This document shows, piece after piece, positions 37,401-49,788 of a DNA stretch of 64,000 nucleotides. The DNA is taken from contig NC_060116.1 in the NCBI RefSeq assembly GCF_021155765.1, positions 5,084,001 through 5,148,000 of the forward strand, read 5' to 3'. Origin of the DNA: Diprion similis (lineage: Eukaryota > Arthropoda > Insecta > Hymenoptera > Diprionidae). Position numbers and translations under genes: made by a program. The notes beneath the pieces are model-generated. The model was given only the letters and a program-made list of their open reading frames with translations. It did no database searches and was not told the origin of the DNA. Numbering within the stretch: position 1 is the first letter of the stretch; each line of letters opens with the position of its first letter.

Positions 37401-40400
37401 TCAACTCCTGAGCCGAGTACTGCTCGACGTCCGATTTCCGCGCCGAGTCTTCGAGGCGTTTCGAAGTCTCGTTCATATGGTAAGCGTCGCCGGAAACCCG
37501 CTTCGTCTGCTGGGGATTCTTACAGGTCTCACTCTCATTGATTTTCTTCCTTGAATTCGGACTGTAGTCTTCAATTTCCGAACGTTTCTGAAGCTCCTCC
37601 ACCCTCTTCGGCATCATGGAACCTTCCTTGGTCTCCTTGGCCTCCCCGTAGTCCGTTTCTCGAATGGAATTCCGCACCTCCTCTCTTCGCACCCCGAAAC
37701 TCGTCTCAGGTCTATTGTACTCGTCCTTCCGTTGCGATCCATTCCTACCGAACTCGCCCTGACCTTGACTCTGTCGTTCCTCGACGGTGATCTCGTACTT
37801 CTCCTTATCCATGATGTCCACGCTCGGATTCCTCGACATCTCCCCAGCGCTACGCTCGTCCTCGAAACTCAGCTGCGGCTGCGAAGCCGCCTTCTCGATC
37901 CGCCTGGCCGAACTCCTCCTCTGGAACTCTGCGTCCTGGTTACTGTTCTCCGACTTTATGTACACCTGCGGAACCCCGTACCGAGGTCTGCCCTGATAGT
38001 GGTAATACATGTCCTGATTGGGAGTGGTCCTATTGTCCGAGACCTGTCTTGAGGTACTTGGCAGATCGATCTGCGACCTGGAAATGGGCTGCCTGACCTG
38101 GTACTGCTGCTGCTGATAGGGGCTTTGGAATTGGGGCTGCTGGCTACTTCGCAACGGGGTTGAATTGCTGTTCTGTTGACTGGCTATCTGCTGCTGATGC
38201 ATCTGCTGGATGAGCTGTCGTTGGTGCATATTCTGCGCGTGCTGTTGCGCGAAGTGTGCAGCCGGACTTTGGAGGAGTTGGTTCTGGTGAACCAACTGTT
38301 GCGGGCTCTGGTACGGCTGGTTCGGTGACTGGAGCTGCATCATGCCTTGGCCGTGTTTCGAGGAATTGACATTGGCCTGCGGCTGCATCTGGGCATGGTG
38401 CATACCGCTGGTCCCGGGTATCTGGAACTCTCGGGCCATTCCTTGGGCCTGAGAAGGCCCGGTTTGGGGTTGCGTGAACCCGCCGATCTGCGTCTGATGG
38501 ACGGTCTGGACTCCGCCACCTGGTATATGGTGACTCACGTGCAACTGGGCGCTTTGACCCGGCAGACTGGGCTGGATCGGGGTGGTGGGCTGCAATTGAC
38601 CGGGCAGCGACACGTTCTGGATGCTCTGCACGTTTTGGCCGATGCTCTGCCCTGCCTGGTAGCCATACGCGTGGCCGTACTGGCCGTAAGCATTTTTCGG
38701 GTACTGTTGCTGCATGTTCGCCGCCGGTTCCTGAGCCGTCCGGCTCGGTTTTCCGTATATCGCTTCTTTCTTCTTCGTCTCCACCTCCTGGTCGTTTATG
38801 CTTCTACTCGATTTATGAAGCTCCTCGGCAACGTTGTTCAGACTCGCTTCTGGCTCGGGTTCTGTCTCCTTTCTGCTAGGCCCGAAGCGGCTTGAGATCA
38901 TGTCCTTTATCGTGTGGTAGGTCCTTGATAAGGACTTTGACTTGTCGTCCTCCGGTTTTGCCGACTTAGCTATTGCACCGCCGGTTGATGACCTGTGGAC
39001 AACGATTTTCACGACAGTCGATTTATTTGACGCAAAGTTTCAGTCGAAGGGTTTTGTTTCTTTTTTTTACTCACGAATAAGTGTCCTGGGCTTGGTAATT
39101 TTTCGTTTGGTAGTCCTGTCTCAGCTCTTGCATTTGCGTTTCCTGGAACAAGGAATGCGGGTATCTGAGGGTTTCGTCCGTTTATGGATTACTTTTAAAT
39201 TCTATACACAGCTCTCCGTTTACCGAAACGCTTCTACACGCTATGGCCGAGGGTATCATGCTCGGCCTCGATACACCCGATGCACGCCACGGCTTCGTGC
39301 CACCTCGTAGCAGCGCTAAATTCAACACGACACGGGGCTTTATGGTGTGTTTTGAAATCCCTTGGCTTGTGTGAAGCACAATTATCCGTTTGACTGTCGG
39401 AAAGAACGCACCTCGTGTACCGATAACCATACAAGCCAAGTCGTTCGTGTATATTTGTATTTATCAAAACCGAAGAAAACTGCATTATGGAGTTGATTCG
39501 TCGAATTACCATGGTATTTACGATGTGCTCGATGATACTTTCAATCCATTCGCGTGGGCGAACCAGCTGGCTTATCAAAAACTTGAGAAGCCATAAGTGA
39601 ACAAGAATTGGAATTGTAAAGTTCGGTTACCGTCTTGAAAAACCAATCAATGCCCACGTGGTCGAGGAAGCAACGCCTCCGCAGAAGTACCGTAGGCAAT
39701 AAAGTCAGGCGAGAAATGTTGGTGGATATAATATTTGTAATGAAATTTTGGCAGCACGATCTTAAAAGGATATAGATGTAATGGCTTGACACGAACCAGA
39801 CGTGTATAAGCAACTTGAAGAATTTCAAAGTTGTCAGTCTGAATCGCCTGCTTCTTAGGAAGGGATGCCACTTGAATATCAACGATTTGGTCAGGCTAGG
39901 GCCTAGACACGCACCGCGCATACGGAAAAGATTTTCTGACTTATGTTACGCCGTTCGTGCGCGAGGAACCAGCAGAGGAAACGTAAAAAATTCAATTTAT
40001 ACTTTTCCCGGCTCCCTACAGCTACTACCTCCATTACCCGGCTAAATCCACACCTTTTCTTTCAATTTCATTGATCGCCTTACTTCGACGCTCGTAGACG
40101 ACCGTACGTTTCTCGAGTTAAAAGAAGGTGGAACTCCATCTCATGTTCAAAGTGTCTACGCCGTAAGTAGGCGAAATCGATTTACTCGAATGGATCCACA
40201 CTTTACCTCCTGAGTCCAGGCCTGCTGCTTGACCGGTGCATCCGGTGCGATGGCTACCCTGCCGGTTGGCCTCTTCTTGTACTCATGGAGAATAGGAATT
40301 TTCGAATTCTTGTCACCCGACGACAGTATGACTTCCCTCTCGATCTGAAATCAGGTGTACACATGTGTACAGGAGTAAGAAAAATCGAAGCGGATAAACC

Positions 40401-43266
40401 TAACACACTAACAGCATAAACGAACATCTCAACTTTTATTCCCCGCCGTTAAATGTAATTGTCCAATAAAAGCTGCGGCGCTCAATGAGGAAGATACTCC
40501 GGATTTATTGAAGGATGGTATCTCTTATGCTGAAACTTGTATTACGCAGGGTATAGTTTTTCATCTCTCACTGTTTCCGGGTGGCTATTAACCGCCCGAT
40601 TTTCAAATTACCGCGTTCGAGTAGCATAAAAATTCAACGTGTTAAAACCTCCAGTTCTATCCATGATGTCTCTACGCGTTATGCAATTTCGTAAGTCCAT
40701 TGTTCGCCTCGCATGTGTAAAGCACAATCTCTGCTTGAACGAGGTATGCACTATACATGTTACAATAATAATTTGTAACAAGAAAAGCGATACCTACGTT
40801 GCCTGTACTCACGCGGCCTCTATCTGGGCTGCGAATCGCACGCGTTTCCGGCTAACTGTTTTCCCTCGATGCAGAGTCGAGAGATCAAGCCTGTATCTCG
40901 CTCGAGGCCTTTATTGTTCATATCCGTTTGTGAGAACATTCTCAAGACCTTACTTCAGCCGTGGATCAGCTACTGTTAGTCAGGATTAAGCAATCCTCAA
41001 GAGTTTTACTCTCGAACCGTTCAAAATGGATCGGGAATCATAATCTGACGATTTATCATTCGCGTATTGTTTTATCGAGAAAAACGAGTCTCTTCGCTGA
41101 TTTCCGAAAGCGTAAATGACATCGACAAGTCTACGAGTGTTTCCAATCAATTTTATTAGATGCCGGAACAAAGGAGTTGACGTGCGAGTTATTGCATTGA
41201 GAAATGGAATCGAGTGGGCGCAAGCATCATTTATAGCTCGTGGTTTTACATTTTTTCATCCAGTATCTGAAAGACTGACTCTTACGAAATATAATCCTAT
41301 AGAAATGAATATAAGAAAAAGTTTCCAACTTATACGAACGAAACTTTTTACGTTCACGGCGCGGTCTTCGCCCGAAGCTCGTCCTCTTACGTCAGGTCAA
41401 TATAAAATCCAGCCATCCTCATTCTGTAAGCACCGGCAAGACGATAAGATATACAAAACACAAGCTATTAATTTTTCGAGTTTTTTTACCACGCTGCGCG
41501 TTTCATTCAACAAAACCTGATTCTCAGACTACTATAGCCTATAGTTCAACACCCTGAATCCGTGAATCACAGGCTTTGGAAATGTCCAGAAATTTCTAAA
41601 ATTACTAATCCTGATCTCAGGAATCGTCTTAAATTATCTCCAACCCAGGTGAATCTACCCAACGCACGTTTACGACATTTCGACTAATAGAATCCACAAA
41701 TAAAGCTCAAATTATTTCGTATCAAGCACTCCAGTAGTGTGATGAAAGCCTCGTCACTGTAGGTCATGGAAGATCTGAATTAACCGATCTCTCGGGAATT
41801 TGCAAGGTCTCGAGGCATTCGATTCCATTTAGCAGGTCGATGAAACCCTCGTTCAATCTGTGCGTAATCAACTCTATGGTTGAAAATATCCTGGAACTTA
41901 TCTTAATAGTAGCAATTGAAAGAAAAATATGGACATTAAGGTGAACTTACGGGAAATTTGCTACTGTGTGTTTGCAGATTAGTTCCGTGGTGCGTCTGAC
42001 CTTGACTCTGCTCGTCTCCATAGAGTGGAGGCATTCTGTACTCGGGAGCGGGAGGCTGCCCTGTGATTTGTCCCTGCACCTCCTGTGAGCCGTTTTGGTT
42101 TTGGACCTGAGATCCTTGAGCAGACTGGAGAGTCTGATTCAGCTCCGTTTGATTATTGGCTTGGTGCTGATGGTGAGTGTGAGGCTTCTGATTGTTCGGC
42201 ACCGGCTTTGGTGGTGGAACCGGCTTGTACGGTCCCTCTTCATCTGAAATATGTCCGATGACTTGAATGTTTGCTTCGATTATCACGCTCGATTCGACGA
42301 GCGTTGGATGATCGATCGATGTCAGGCAAGCTTTACGGGAAATCGGGTGAAACCTCGCACGCGGAAGCTACTTCAACTATAAAACCAGGAGCAAATAAAG
42401 TTTTATTTTAACTTTTTTCGTCTTTTCACGATGGATGGAATAGTGGCTCACTTGTATTTACGATCTCGTCCCGTTATAGTCGCGTCATTCACCTTCTGTC
42501 ACATAGTCACGGTCAAAACTATACGTGCATCACTCTAACGCTACCCGTATCTTTACAGATGCTGTTTGTCACACTCGTGTCTTCGACGTCGCAGTCTGTA
42601 AACCGTTGACGGAGTCCACTCACCCAATGTTTACCGCTGTTTACTAAAAGGAAGAGAGGAAAAACGATGGTGGAATAAGTGAGTTTGTACACATGTGTAG
42701 ATCAAACATGGTGAACGAAATGGGTTTTCGAAAATTTTTTAGCTCCGAATGTAACTTGATATTCAGCTATCATCGCGGGTCACTGAACGATGGTTTAACT
42801 TACGTTAGATATGCTCTTTGGGTGATGGGATTGAAACGTTTTTTCAGTGCCTATGATCTGTACTTTTAAAATTCTATTCTACTTTCTCAAAATCCAACGT
42901 GAAGACGGAACGCAGTTGCAATTGCGAAGCGCAGATGCTTGTTGCTCGGCGATCGAATTCACACGCGTCGTTAATCATGAAATTCCTTTGTTTTTCATCA
43001 CCATGTGTAAAGAATTAATTGGCGAGAATAAAGAAATTATATTCTCAGAATTCCGTTGCGCAGTTTTTTAACTATGCATTATGTTTCGAACTAATCTCAT
43101 AAATTTGAAATCATGATCTTTTGTAGAACAATTATCCGTCGCGATATTATTCAACACCCACAAGTTGTACATACATCCATAATCGTATCAGCGTTGCCCT
43201 ACCTTGAGACTGATTTTGTCTTCTCATCCGATTCTCCTGCTTCACTTTACGAACCGTTGTAGCCAT
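31293..43266 (-). CDS. SAM-domain, Gln-rich, coiled-coil scaffold protein, complete 12-exon gene (1,151 aa isoform)
   Basis: Exons: 43266-43203, 42243-41951, 40344-40207, 39142-39075, 38992-37209, 36734-36554, 35324-35194, 35033-34885, 34729-34550, 34101-33997, 32722-32522, 31454-31293. All twelve join in phase to 3,456 nt. The N-terminus is basic (MATTVRKVKQEN), then Pro-rich (EEGPYKPVPPPKP). The big fifth exon carries TYHTIKDMISSRFG near residue 210, a Gln/Pro-rich stretch at about 275-525 and a charged, repeat-poor part. Next come an acidic helix (DSEWVDIVESELRSIL), Ser-rich linkers, a basic KKKRKAR patch, a coiled coil at about 985-1050 and a SAM domain at about 1083-1143. The chain ends DPVYVV. 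SAM and coil imply self-association; a cortical or cytoskeletal adaptor role is inference. I do not recognise the family by name. Two donors are weak (GTTCGT after 34885, GTCTAT after 37209) but phase and sequence support both. Confidence 0.88.
37209..38992 (-). CDS. Large internal exon of the SAM scaffold with the Gln-rich region
   Basis: This 1,784-nt exon is open throughout on the minus strand, enters in phase 2 and leaves in phase 1. Its first third is Gln/His/Pro-rich (QQQ, HAQNMHQRQLIQQ), encoded by CAG/CAA mixtures rather than a pure trinucleotide tract. The last part is rich in Glu, Arg and Lys. It ends SGRRPPPEDQILVQ. Long frames on the opposite strand in this interval are shadows of this coding. 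Confidence 0.9.
43203..43266 (-). CDS. First coding exon of the short SAM-scaffold isoform
   Basis: ATG at 43266 in context CGCGATGGC opens 21 codons plus one base (MATTVRKVKQENRMRRQNQSQ) up to a GTAGGG donor. The last base, G, joins AT of the 42243 exon to make Asp before EEGPYKP. The basic leader is compatible with a cytosolic start, and no signal peptide is seen. Confidence 0.75.
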
Positions 43267-43312
43267 CGCGAATTGGCTAACCATTTCTTAACGATATTTT
43301 CATAAAATTTTA

Positions 43313-43320
43313 CTTTTATA
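43313..43320 (-). promoter_or_regulatory. Possible TATA box of the short scaffold isoform
   Basis: TATAAAAG on the minus strand lies about 47-54 bases before the ATG at 43266. A start site about 30 bases downstream would leave a leader of only 20-25 nt, so this is tentative. An upstream noncoding exon could be used instead. Confidence 0.25.
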
Positions 43321-43639
43321 TTATTCAACAATGTTTTTCAATTCTGATTCTTTTTCTTCTAAAGTTATTATCATTAACTTTACAGTCGTTTTATTATAGT
43401 TCTGAAACCTATCAAACACTATATTCACAGAAGCTTTCGTTTCTCGGAGAGAAACGATCGACGTGTGTGTATCAGTGCGAACCGTTACTCACAGAAACGT
43501 ACTTTATTTATTTTATATACGCCTCTATATGGTACATAAAAGAGCGGTGAAACTTCACACGTCCGCGAGTTTTGTAAGATTTTCAAACGATCACACGAGA
43601 ACGGGAACGTAGAATTCGAAATTCTTACAGCCGTTTGTC

Positions 43640-43661
43640 TCACACACACAGGGACACGCAC

Positions 43662-43694
<33 letters not shown>

Positions 43695-43726
43695 CATACA
43701 TACGTATACATATATACACGCACATC
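43640..43726. repeat. Compound CA/TA microsatellite
   Basis: CACACA, then TATATA runs with interspersed GTA and CATA units. Confidence 0.85.
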
Positions 43727-44931
43727 AATTCAATTCACGCACAGCTCAGGTGATTGTGCGACTCGTCACGATGTATGCATATAATACAATACGTTTCTGG
43801 ATCGATCGACACGTTTCACGATCCGAGACCGATTTCTTCTTGCAACTTGCAGGATGAGGATATAGATATTACGTTACAATCGAGGGAAGTGAAAAAGAAA
43901 CGTGAAAGTGTCAATAATTCTTGATCGGCACGGTTTGATACGATAAAGATGAAGGCACGAGTGTCAGGGCGAAAATCTTTTTTCCTACAGCTTGTTAACT
44001 TTTTGCTTTAACTAAACCGGACGGAGTTCCTCGCCGTACTGAAAAGACTTGGACTTTCCATTGAGTGAGCGTATGGTTCCGCCGTTCTGACTTCGTTTCC
44101 GGTATCATCCCCCCACAAGCCTACCGCGAAGGAGCTGCACGGACCTGCACCGGGAGTAGTAAAATAAGATATGTCTATACACATTATACACATGTAGGCG
44201 TGTATCATACGCAAGTTGATAATTTATTCCGAGAGCATAATGCGTGGCTGTACGACGTTGCGCATCGCTATTCGTCCTCCCCACAATCTTCACCTCCCTA
44301 ACATTCACCTTCCTAACGCGCCTGGTGTAGGCACAATGCTCTCTTACGAATTGAGCCGAGCACTAGGTGCTCGCCTTTAAACAACTGGGTGCAAACTGCA
44401 ATCGAAATTTTTTTACAGAGATCCATATATCGATGCTCGGCGATCCCTATTCGTCCTGCATGTTTGAGACTAGTCGTACCTTCGTGACTCGAAGATTTCA
44501 GGACTAGTCCCTGCACCTTGTTACCTTGAATACCTCACCTGCCAGAGTTTGGACTCGGCGTGTCTTACGTGCGTACCTTAGAGGAATCATGCATGGTTGA
44601 ACCACCTAAGTGCCGCTGAGAGGTGCGTTCTAGCAAATAGGTGCTACTCTTGGGGTCCAGTCTTACAGGCTTTTTGACTACACGTGATTTTTTTTCAACG
44701 CCTTTTCCCACGACTTGTTTCAGTCGTTCGCCAACCCCACGGTGACTGTCCTCACCCGGAACAATGGAGTCTAGTTAATGGATGTTCTTGGATTATCGAG
44801 GCACTTGAGTCCGCATTTTAGTCTTATATTAATCATTGCAAAACTGCGAGAATAGGACGTGAAGAGCTGTTGATGAATGGGGATAACGTCTCTTGGCAAA
44901 ACTAGTACGTACAATTCCACCTGCAGGGATG

Positions 44932-44935
<4 letters not shown>

Positions 44936-45001
<66 letters not shown>
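44936..45001. repeat. (TA)33 microsatellite
   Basis: Sixty-six bases of uninterrupted TA, the longest pure microsatellite in the window. It creates artificial Tyr-Ile open frames on both strands. Confidence 0.95.
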
Positions 45002-45002
<1 letters not shown>

Positions 45003-45627
45003 CATTGCTCGTGAAGCCGGGAAGACGGTGTTCCTCGGCTGTAAAAGATTCCGCATCGCTAACCAGGACACGCTGAGAATTTACCATGAACTAGAACTTG
45101 CTCAAGTTTTGCATTTAATCTATTCTCTCTCGCTCTCTAATGGCCGCCACGGCACGTTCCATTCGACCGAGCTATAAGGTCTCGGACAAATTCTGAGCCA
45201 CATCTCATTGTCAGCACGGAAAGTTTTACTCGGTACCAAAGTGGTAATGCATAAAGGGGAGTGAGTCACTGTTCTAGCCATTTCGAGGTAACTGCTAATC
45301 AACATCTGACTTCTTTCGAAGCTACCCTTTTACGTTGATCATCAAACTTCGCTCAGTTTGAAAAAATTTTAGTCTTCTTACCACGAAATGTGACTTTAAA
45401 TTATGACCGATGTATCAACTCCTGCATTGCCTTCTGCGGCTATTAAACTTTTTAAATCTGAAACAATCGAAATTGGTTGTAAGTGACTCGCGTGTCACTC
45501 TCTCCGCGTTATACTTCACTGAAGTACGCGTTTTGTGATGATTCTAGCACCTGTGCTGCAGCCATCAGCTACAGACTGGGCAGACTCGACTTGAATGATT
45601 GTAGAAAAAGGGTGGAAAAATCCTTCT

Positions 45628-45630
<3 letters not shown>

Positions 45631-45665
<35 letters not shown>
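45631..45665. repeat. (TC)n microsatellite
   Basis: About 17 TC units on the plus strand, followed by a broader pyrimidine-rich stretch to about 45780. Confidence 0.9.
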
Positions 45666-45667
<2 letters not shown>

Positions 45668-47525
45668 AGATCTCCCCGCAATTTCTTGCTTGTTCCTTGA
45701 CCATGTCTTTCCGTAATCCCTCATGTCTTTCTCTCTTTCTCCCTCTCCCTTTGCGCTCGTTCTTTCTTTTTTCCTCCTTTGTTTCTTAATGGCGTTGAAC
45801 GCCAGCCGTACACTATACCGCATCTCTTTATGCAGTTTCTCGTTTATCCAGAACCCGGAGCTGTACAAGCCTCCGAGACTATCTAGTGCGCATCGATTTT
45901 AAGTAGTGTCCAGTTTTTCTTAACAGACTTGTTTTACCGGCTGATTCTCCCAGACATGTTATTCCTATAACGCTATGTGCACGTATAAATCATAAGTGTA
46001 TATATATAAATATTTCTTCTCCCGTCATCCTGAGAATTAATAGCCATATTATATACCCACTTTTTGCGCAGGTCATTAATTAACCGTTAATTACAATTTA
46101 CCAGCCCTTTTTAAACAATATATTTCATAAATTAAATTGTCTAATCATAATCATGGGTAAGAAAATTACGAGGAAATTTCAAACATGAATTTATAAATCT
46201 GGGAAATTTTTCTTCATCTCGATCGTACAGAGTTTTTCATTTTCAGATCGCGAGAACGATTTTTATTCACTCTTTCTCTGTCCGTCAATCACTGAAACAG
46301 TGATTTTCTCAGCGATGTAATAACAAAGTTGGACAAGCAGGGAACGTTGTATTATTCATTGTCAAACAACAATAAAAAGTTCCTGTGAATTGTTCATACC
46401 GTTTATCTTACGACATAAAAAAAAAAACTTGCCAATATATTATTACAGCGTAAAATTATTTTTACTAGATTTATACAGCAGTTATCGTATTATTCGAAGA
46501 GACTGAAAATTTTTTGCGGGCTGAAACTTTTTCAAATTATCCACGACATTCTATATCCGAAGCACCAATTTTTACCCAAAAAAAAAAAAAAAAAATAAGA
46601 AAGGGAAATAAAATGAGTAATAAAAAGTATACGGTTTCTATCTTACCGGCCATAGCCATAAATTTTCATGCCCACACATAAACACGCAACGATCCGTATA
46701 TTCATACGATGGTGTACATCTTACGCACGGTATAAGGATATGTAATTATTTTATCGCTCGTTAAGTGAATGACAAAATTCTTACCGAAATCGTAAAAATT
46801 ACGTACCTTATAAGCGCCTACATGTGTATTCGATATAACTCGCGTTTTTTACCCTGCCCCTCTGCTTATTCGATTTCATCCGTATTCTACCAAATTGCCA
46901 TCGCGTGTTACCCCGAGGTAGTATATACCTACTCTGACCGTATGTGCATGCGTATAATATAGTAATTTAACGATTTCCACATCACAGAATCTCGCATATC
47001 GGTTTAATTCTTTAATTCCATCATCATCATCATCACCATCATCATGATCTAACGCGTTAGCGGATTATAACTGTACAGCGCCATTGCGCACACGCGTATT
47101 TCATTCTAAGTTTTTTTTAAATTCAATGTTTTATGTTGACAATAAACCCGTTTATCCTATGCCAAACGAAACCTGGAGAGTAAAAATAAAAAATATATTT
47201 TGAAAAATCCAATTCTGTATCGAATATACGACTTTCGAAAATCATATTGATATTAGCTTCAGTGAGATGCACTTTGGCTGAAATTATTGACGATGGAAAA
47301 TCGTTACACGAACTCATTACTCAGAGTGAGACTTCAGCTATCGAATAACAACATCGTTGCTATATTAAAAGACACTCGGTTTTATGGTTGTAATGTTATT
47401 AGATTATCAACGTCAAAGTACAAGCAGCAAGTAGACGATCAAACTGGTTTCATTGATAGCTCTCGCGATTCGATTTCGCATCATGTGGCTGACATGACAC
47501 TGGTTTAAGAAATACCCAGCCTTAC

Positions 47526-47700
47526 CTGACTCGATCCATTTCAGGTCAACGAAGATGAATTTCTAAGATGACACAATTCTCTAAGATGCTCGCCGACGCA
47601 GCAACGGCCCTTCATAATTTCGAGATGATGATTATCTCAACACCGACTCTATAGATATGAAAGAGGAACGAGAAATCGAGGTTCACACTCACGATCAGTC
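47526..47700 (-). other. Candidate noncoding 5' exon (minus strand)
   Basis: On the minus strand GAGTCAG is followed by GTAAGGCTG, a strong donor with exon end at 47526. Upstream ATGs are followed by early stops or would give a stop on joining the 42243 exon, so it would be untranslated. It lies upstream of the scaffold gene and could be an alternative first exon. The upper limit is arbitrary. Confidence 0.3.
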
Positions 47701-48002
47701 TATGATCCAGCCGCCTCTCTCCTCCTCGCACTGAAACGCGCAGACCGCGGCAGCATCTGTCTTTCGACTCGAAATATCTTCAACGAACTATGTCGACTCG
47801 AAGCATCGTTGCGTCCAGACGTTGAAAAGTTATCTCAGAAGATGTGCGTTGGAGGAGATAATAAAAAAAAAAAAAAAATAATCCTGCGGCATTAGCTACA
47901 CGCGTTCACATTGTTTGTCACTTTATTTTCTGCACATTCCTCCGCGTTCGGCAGTCCGATTTCAATCCATGCGAAGGCACGCACACATCTACACACCCAC
48001 AT

Positions 48003-48003
<1 letters not shown>

Positions 48004-48050
<47 letters not shown>
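48004..48050. repeat. (CA)23 microsatellite
   Basis: Uninterrupted CA run preceded by degenerate CACAT/ACACC units. Confidence 0.95.
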
Positions 48051-48052
<2 letters not shown>

Positions 48053-48893
48053 CACGTCAGATTCGATTTTACCTCGGAATGATCCGGAAACACGTTGCCG
48101 ATCACGAGGTCCAACGACGTCTCGATTTTCACCGGTTTCAACTATCGGAGATCGGCCTAACGCCGATCTTTTTGAAGTTGGAAAAACGGTGCGGTTTTAG
48201 AAAATACACGGCCGACTTCTGCGATCGCGAAAGACGTGAGACGCCAGCCTCTCGCCAGTCGGCGATGCAGGTTCTTAGCTTTCAGGTGGGAGAAAGGTAC
48301 AGTCCGGAGAGCAACCGTCGCCCCACCTTCAGCTCGGTTTATGGAAAAATCGGAGAGTGGCCAACGGCACCTTCGCCGACGCCGCGGCGCCTCTGATTGG
48401 CCAGACGCCGAACCTCCAACGGCCAGACATCGTCGTCGCGACTTTTTCCCGATCCGTACGTTAATTTGATCAAAGAAAGAAAATAAAAAATAGCACTTCT
48501 CACTTTCCACATTTTCTCTACTTCCGTTTTCCTTTTCCTCGTCAAGTATTGACATTATTATAAGATATTTTTACACATCTTTCAATGCCACACGGCTACC
48601 GTTGGTTCAATTTTAATGGCTAGTGAATTGAGCCTAAATTTAATTCCGAAAAACCAGTGGCTCTAGCATTTCGAGTAGACAAGTTGGTCAGTTTGTTTGC
48701 ACACTTTACTCTTCGATTTAATAAAAGTCAAACAAAACAGGCTGATGAAAATAAATATGCGAAGAGAAGAAGCTAAAAAAAGAAGAGGAAACACGTCGAG
48801 GAGGAAAACAAAAACGAAAATGTAACGGGGATAGGAATTTTGAAGGTAAACGTGGAAGACAACCGTCTCTCTGTATTTACTATATATACTCAC

Positions 48894-48921
48894 TTCCAGC
48901 ACCGGCAGTCGGTCCGCCTTT
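48894..48921 (-). CDS. 28-nt candidate microexon of a longer SAM-scaffold isoform
   Basis: Flanked by a CTGTCTGTTACAG acceptor and a GTGAGT donor on the minus strand. In phase 0 it reads KGGPTAGAG plus one base (A), which joins AT of the 42243 exon to give Asn-Glu-Glu before GPYKP. The other reading frames are less compatible with the flanking exons. It is short, so chance cannot be excluded, but both splice sites and the phase fit. Confidence 0.5.
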
Positions 48922-49743
48922 CTGTAACAGACAGGTGAAGAACGTTCAGGTTATAGGACTCGAACAGGTGTTCTAGGAAATTTTTACCCGCTACGAAACA
49001 CACTTGGTAATGCTTTCAGCCTCCGATGCAGTGCGCTCGGTATATCTTGGAACTAATTTTTTCTGACAGAAAATTTTATTGCATTACTATTATAGTTCCT
49101 AATCACACGACTCTGGTGATAAATCGAATTAAAAACCGTAGAAGAAGCTTAAATTACGCGTGGACGGATACGATTTGTAGAATAAAAAAAAATTTTGTTG
49201 TGTAAAACATTTTTAGTTTACTCAAAGTGATGAAAATTTCCGGACTTAGTATGATTATTGCAATGAAAAATTGTTCTGTCGAAAATTTTGGAAAAAAAAG
49301 TGTAATAATCAAATTGCTAAAAATTCTATTTGAAAAATACTACTGGCATAACTAATATCAACGTTGATGTAAGATCTCTAATGCATTTTTCGCTAATTTG
49401 GAGGTTTTTTCATTAATAAATTCGGTTGGTTTAAGTCTTTATTGTCAATTTCGAATCGAACGGCAACCAGAAGATTTTTCTTTCTAAAAACCAGCTATTC
49501 ACGTTAATATTTATGTAAGTATTGTGAATTGCTGATGTTCGATTAAGTGAAATAAGATTTACAGAGCAGAGATTTTTTCTCATAGTACAAATTTTGTATC
49601 GTTGTACGTTGAAGTTGAATTTTTCCTTAAAGCAATCACGACGTGACTACGATTAACCATATTTTACTCATTCGGCCCATTCAACTCGTTAACGATCATT
49701 TACGTAGCGGGTATAAATCAAACTTAGTTTGGTATTTACTTAC

Positions 49744-49788
49744 GAGATCTTTGCAAGGGATTTGGTTGACATTCTTCGTCTGCATTTC
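49744..49788 (-). CDS. 45-nt candidate exon of a longer SAM-scaffold isoform
   Basis: Minus-strand segment between acceptor ATATTGTTACAG and donor GTAAGT, 45 nt in phase 0, encoding EMQTKNVNQIPCKDL. It ends in phase 0, as needed by the microexon at 48921. I could not find a further upstream coding exon with certainty, so the start of this isoform is unknown. Confidence 0.5.

Noticed and set aside
38347-38895. 182-codon plus-strand open frame, with other plus-strand frames across 37.3-39.3 kb
   Set aside because: It lies opposite the large Gln-rich exon. Its openness follows from the coding and CAG/CTG-rich composition of the real strand.
44829-45177. Open frames with long Tyr-Ile repeats on both strands
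   Set aside because: Created entirely by the (TA)33 microsatellite.
47911-48555. 161-codon plus and 132-codon minus open frames
   Set aside because: The plus frame reads through the (CA)23 repeat as His-Thr. The minus frame overlaps it in GC-richer DNA without splice or domain support.
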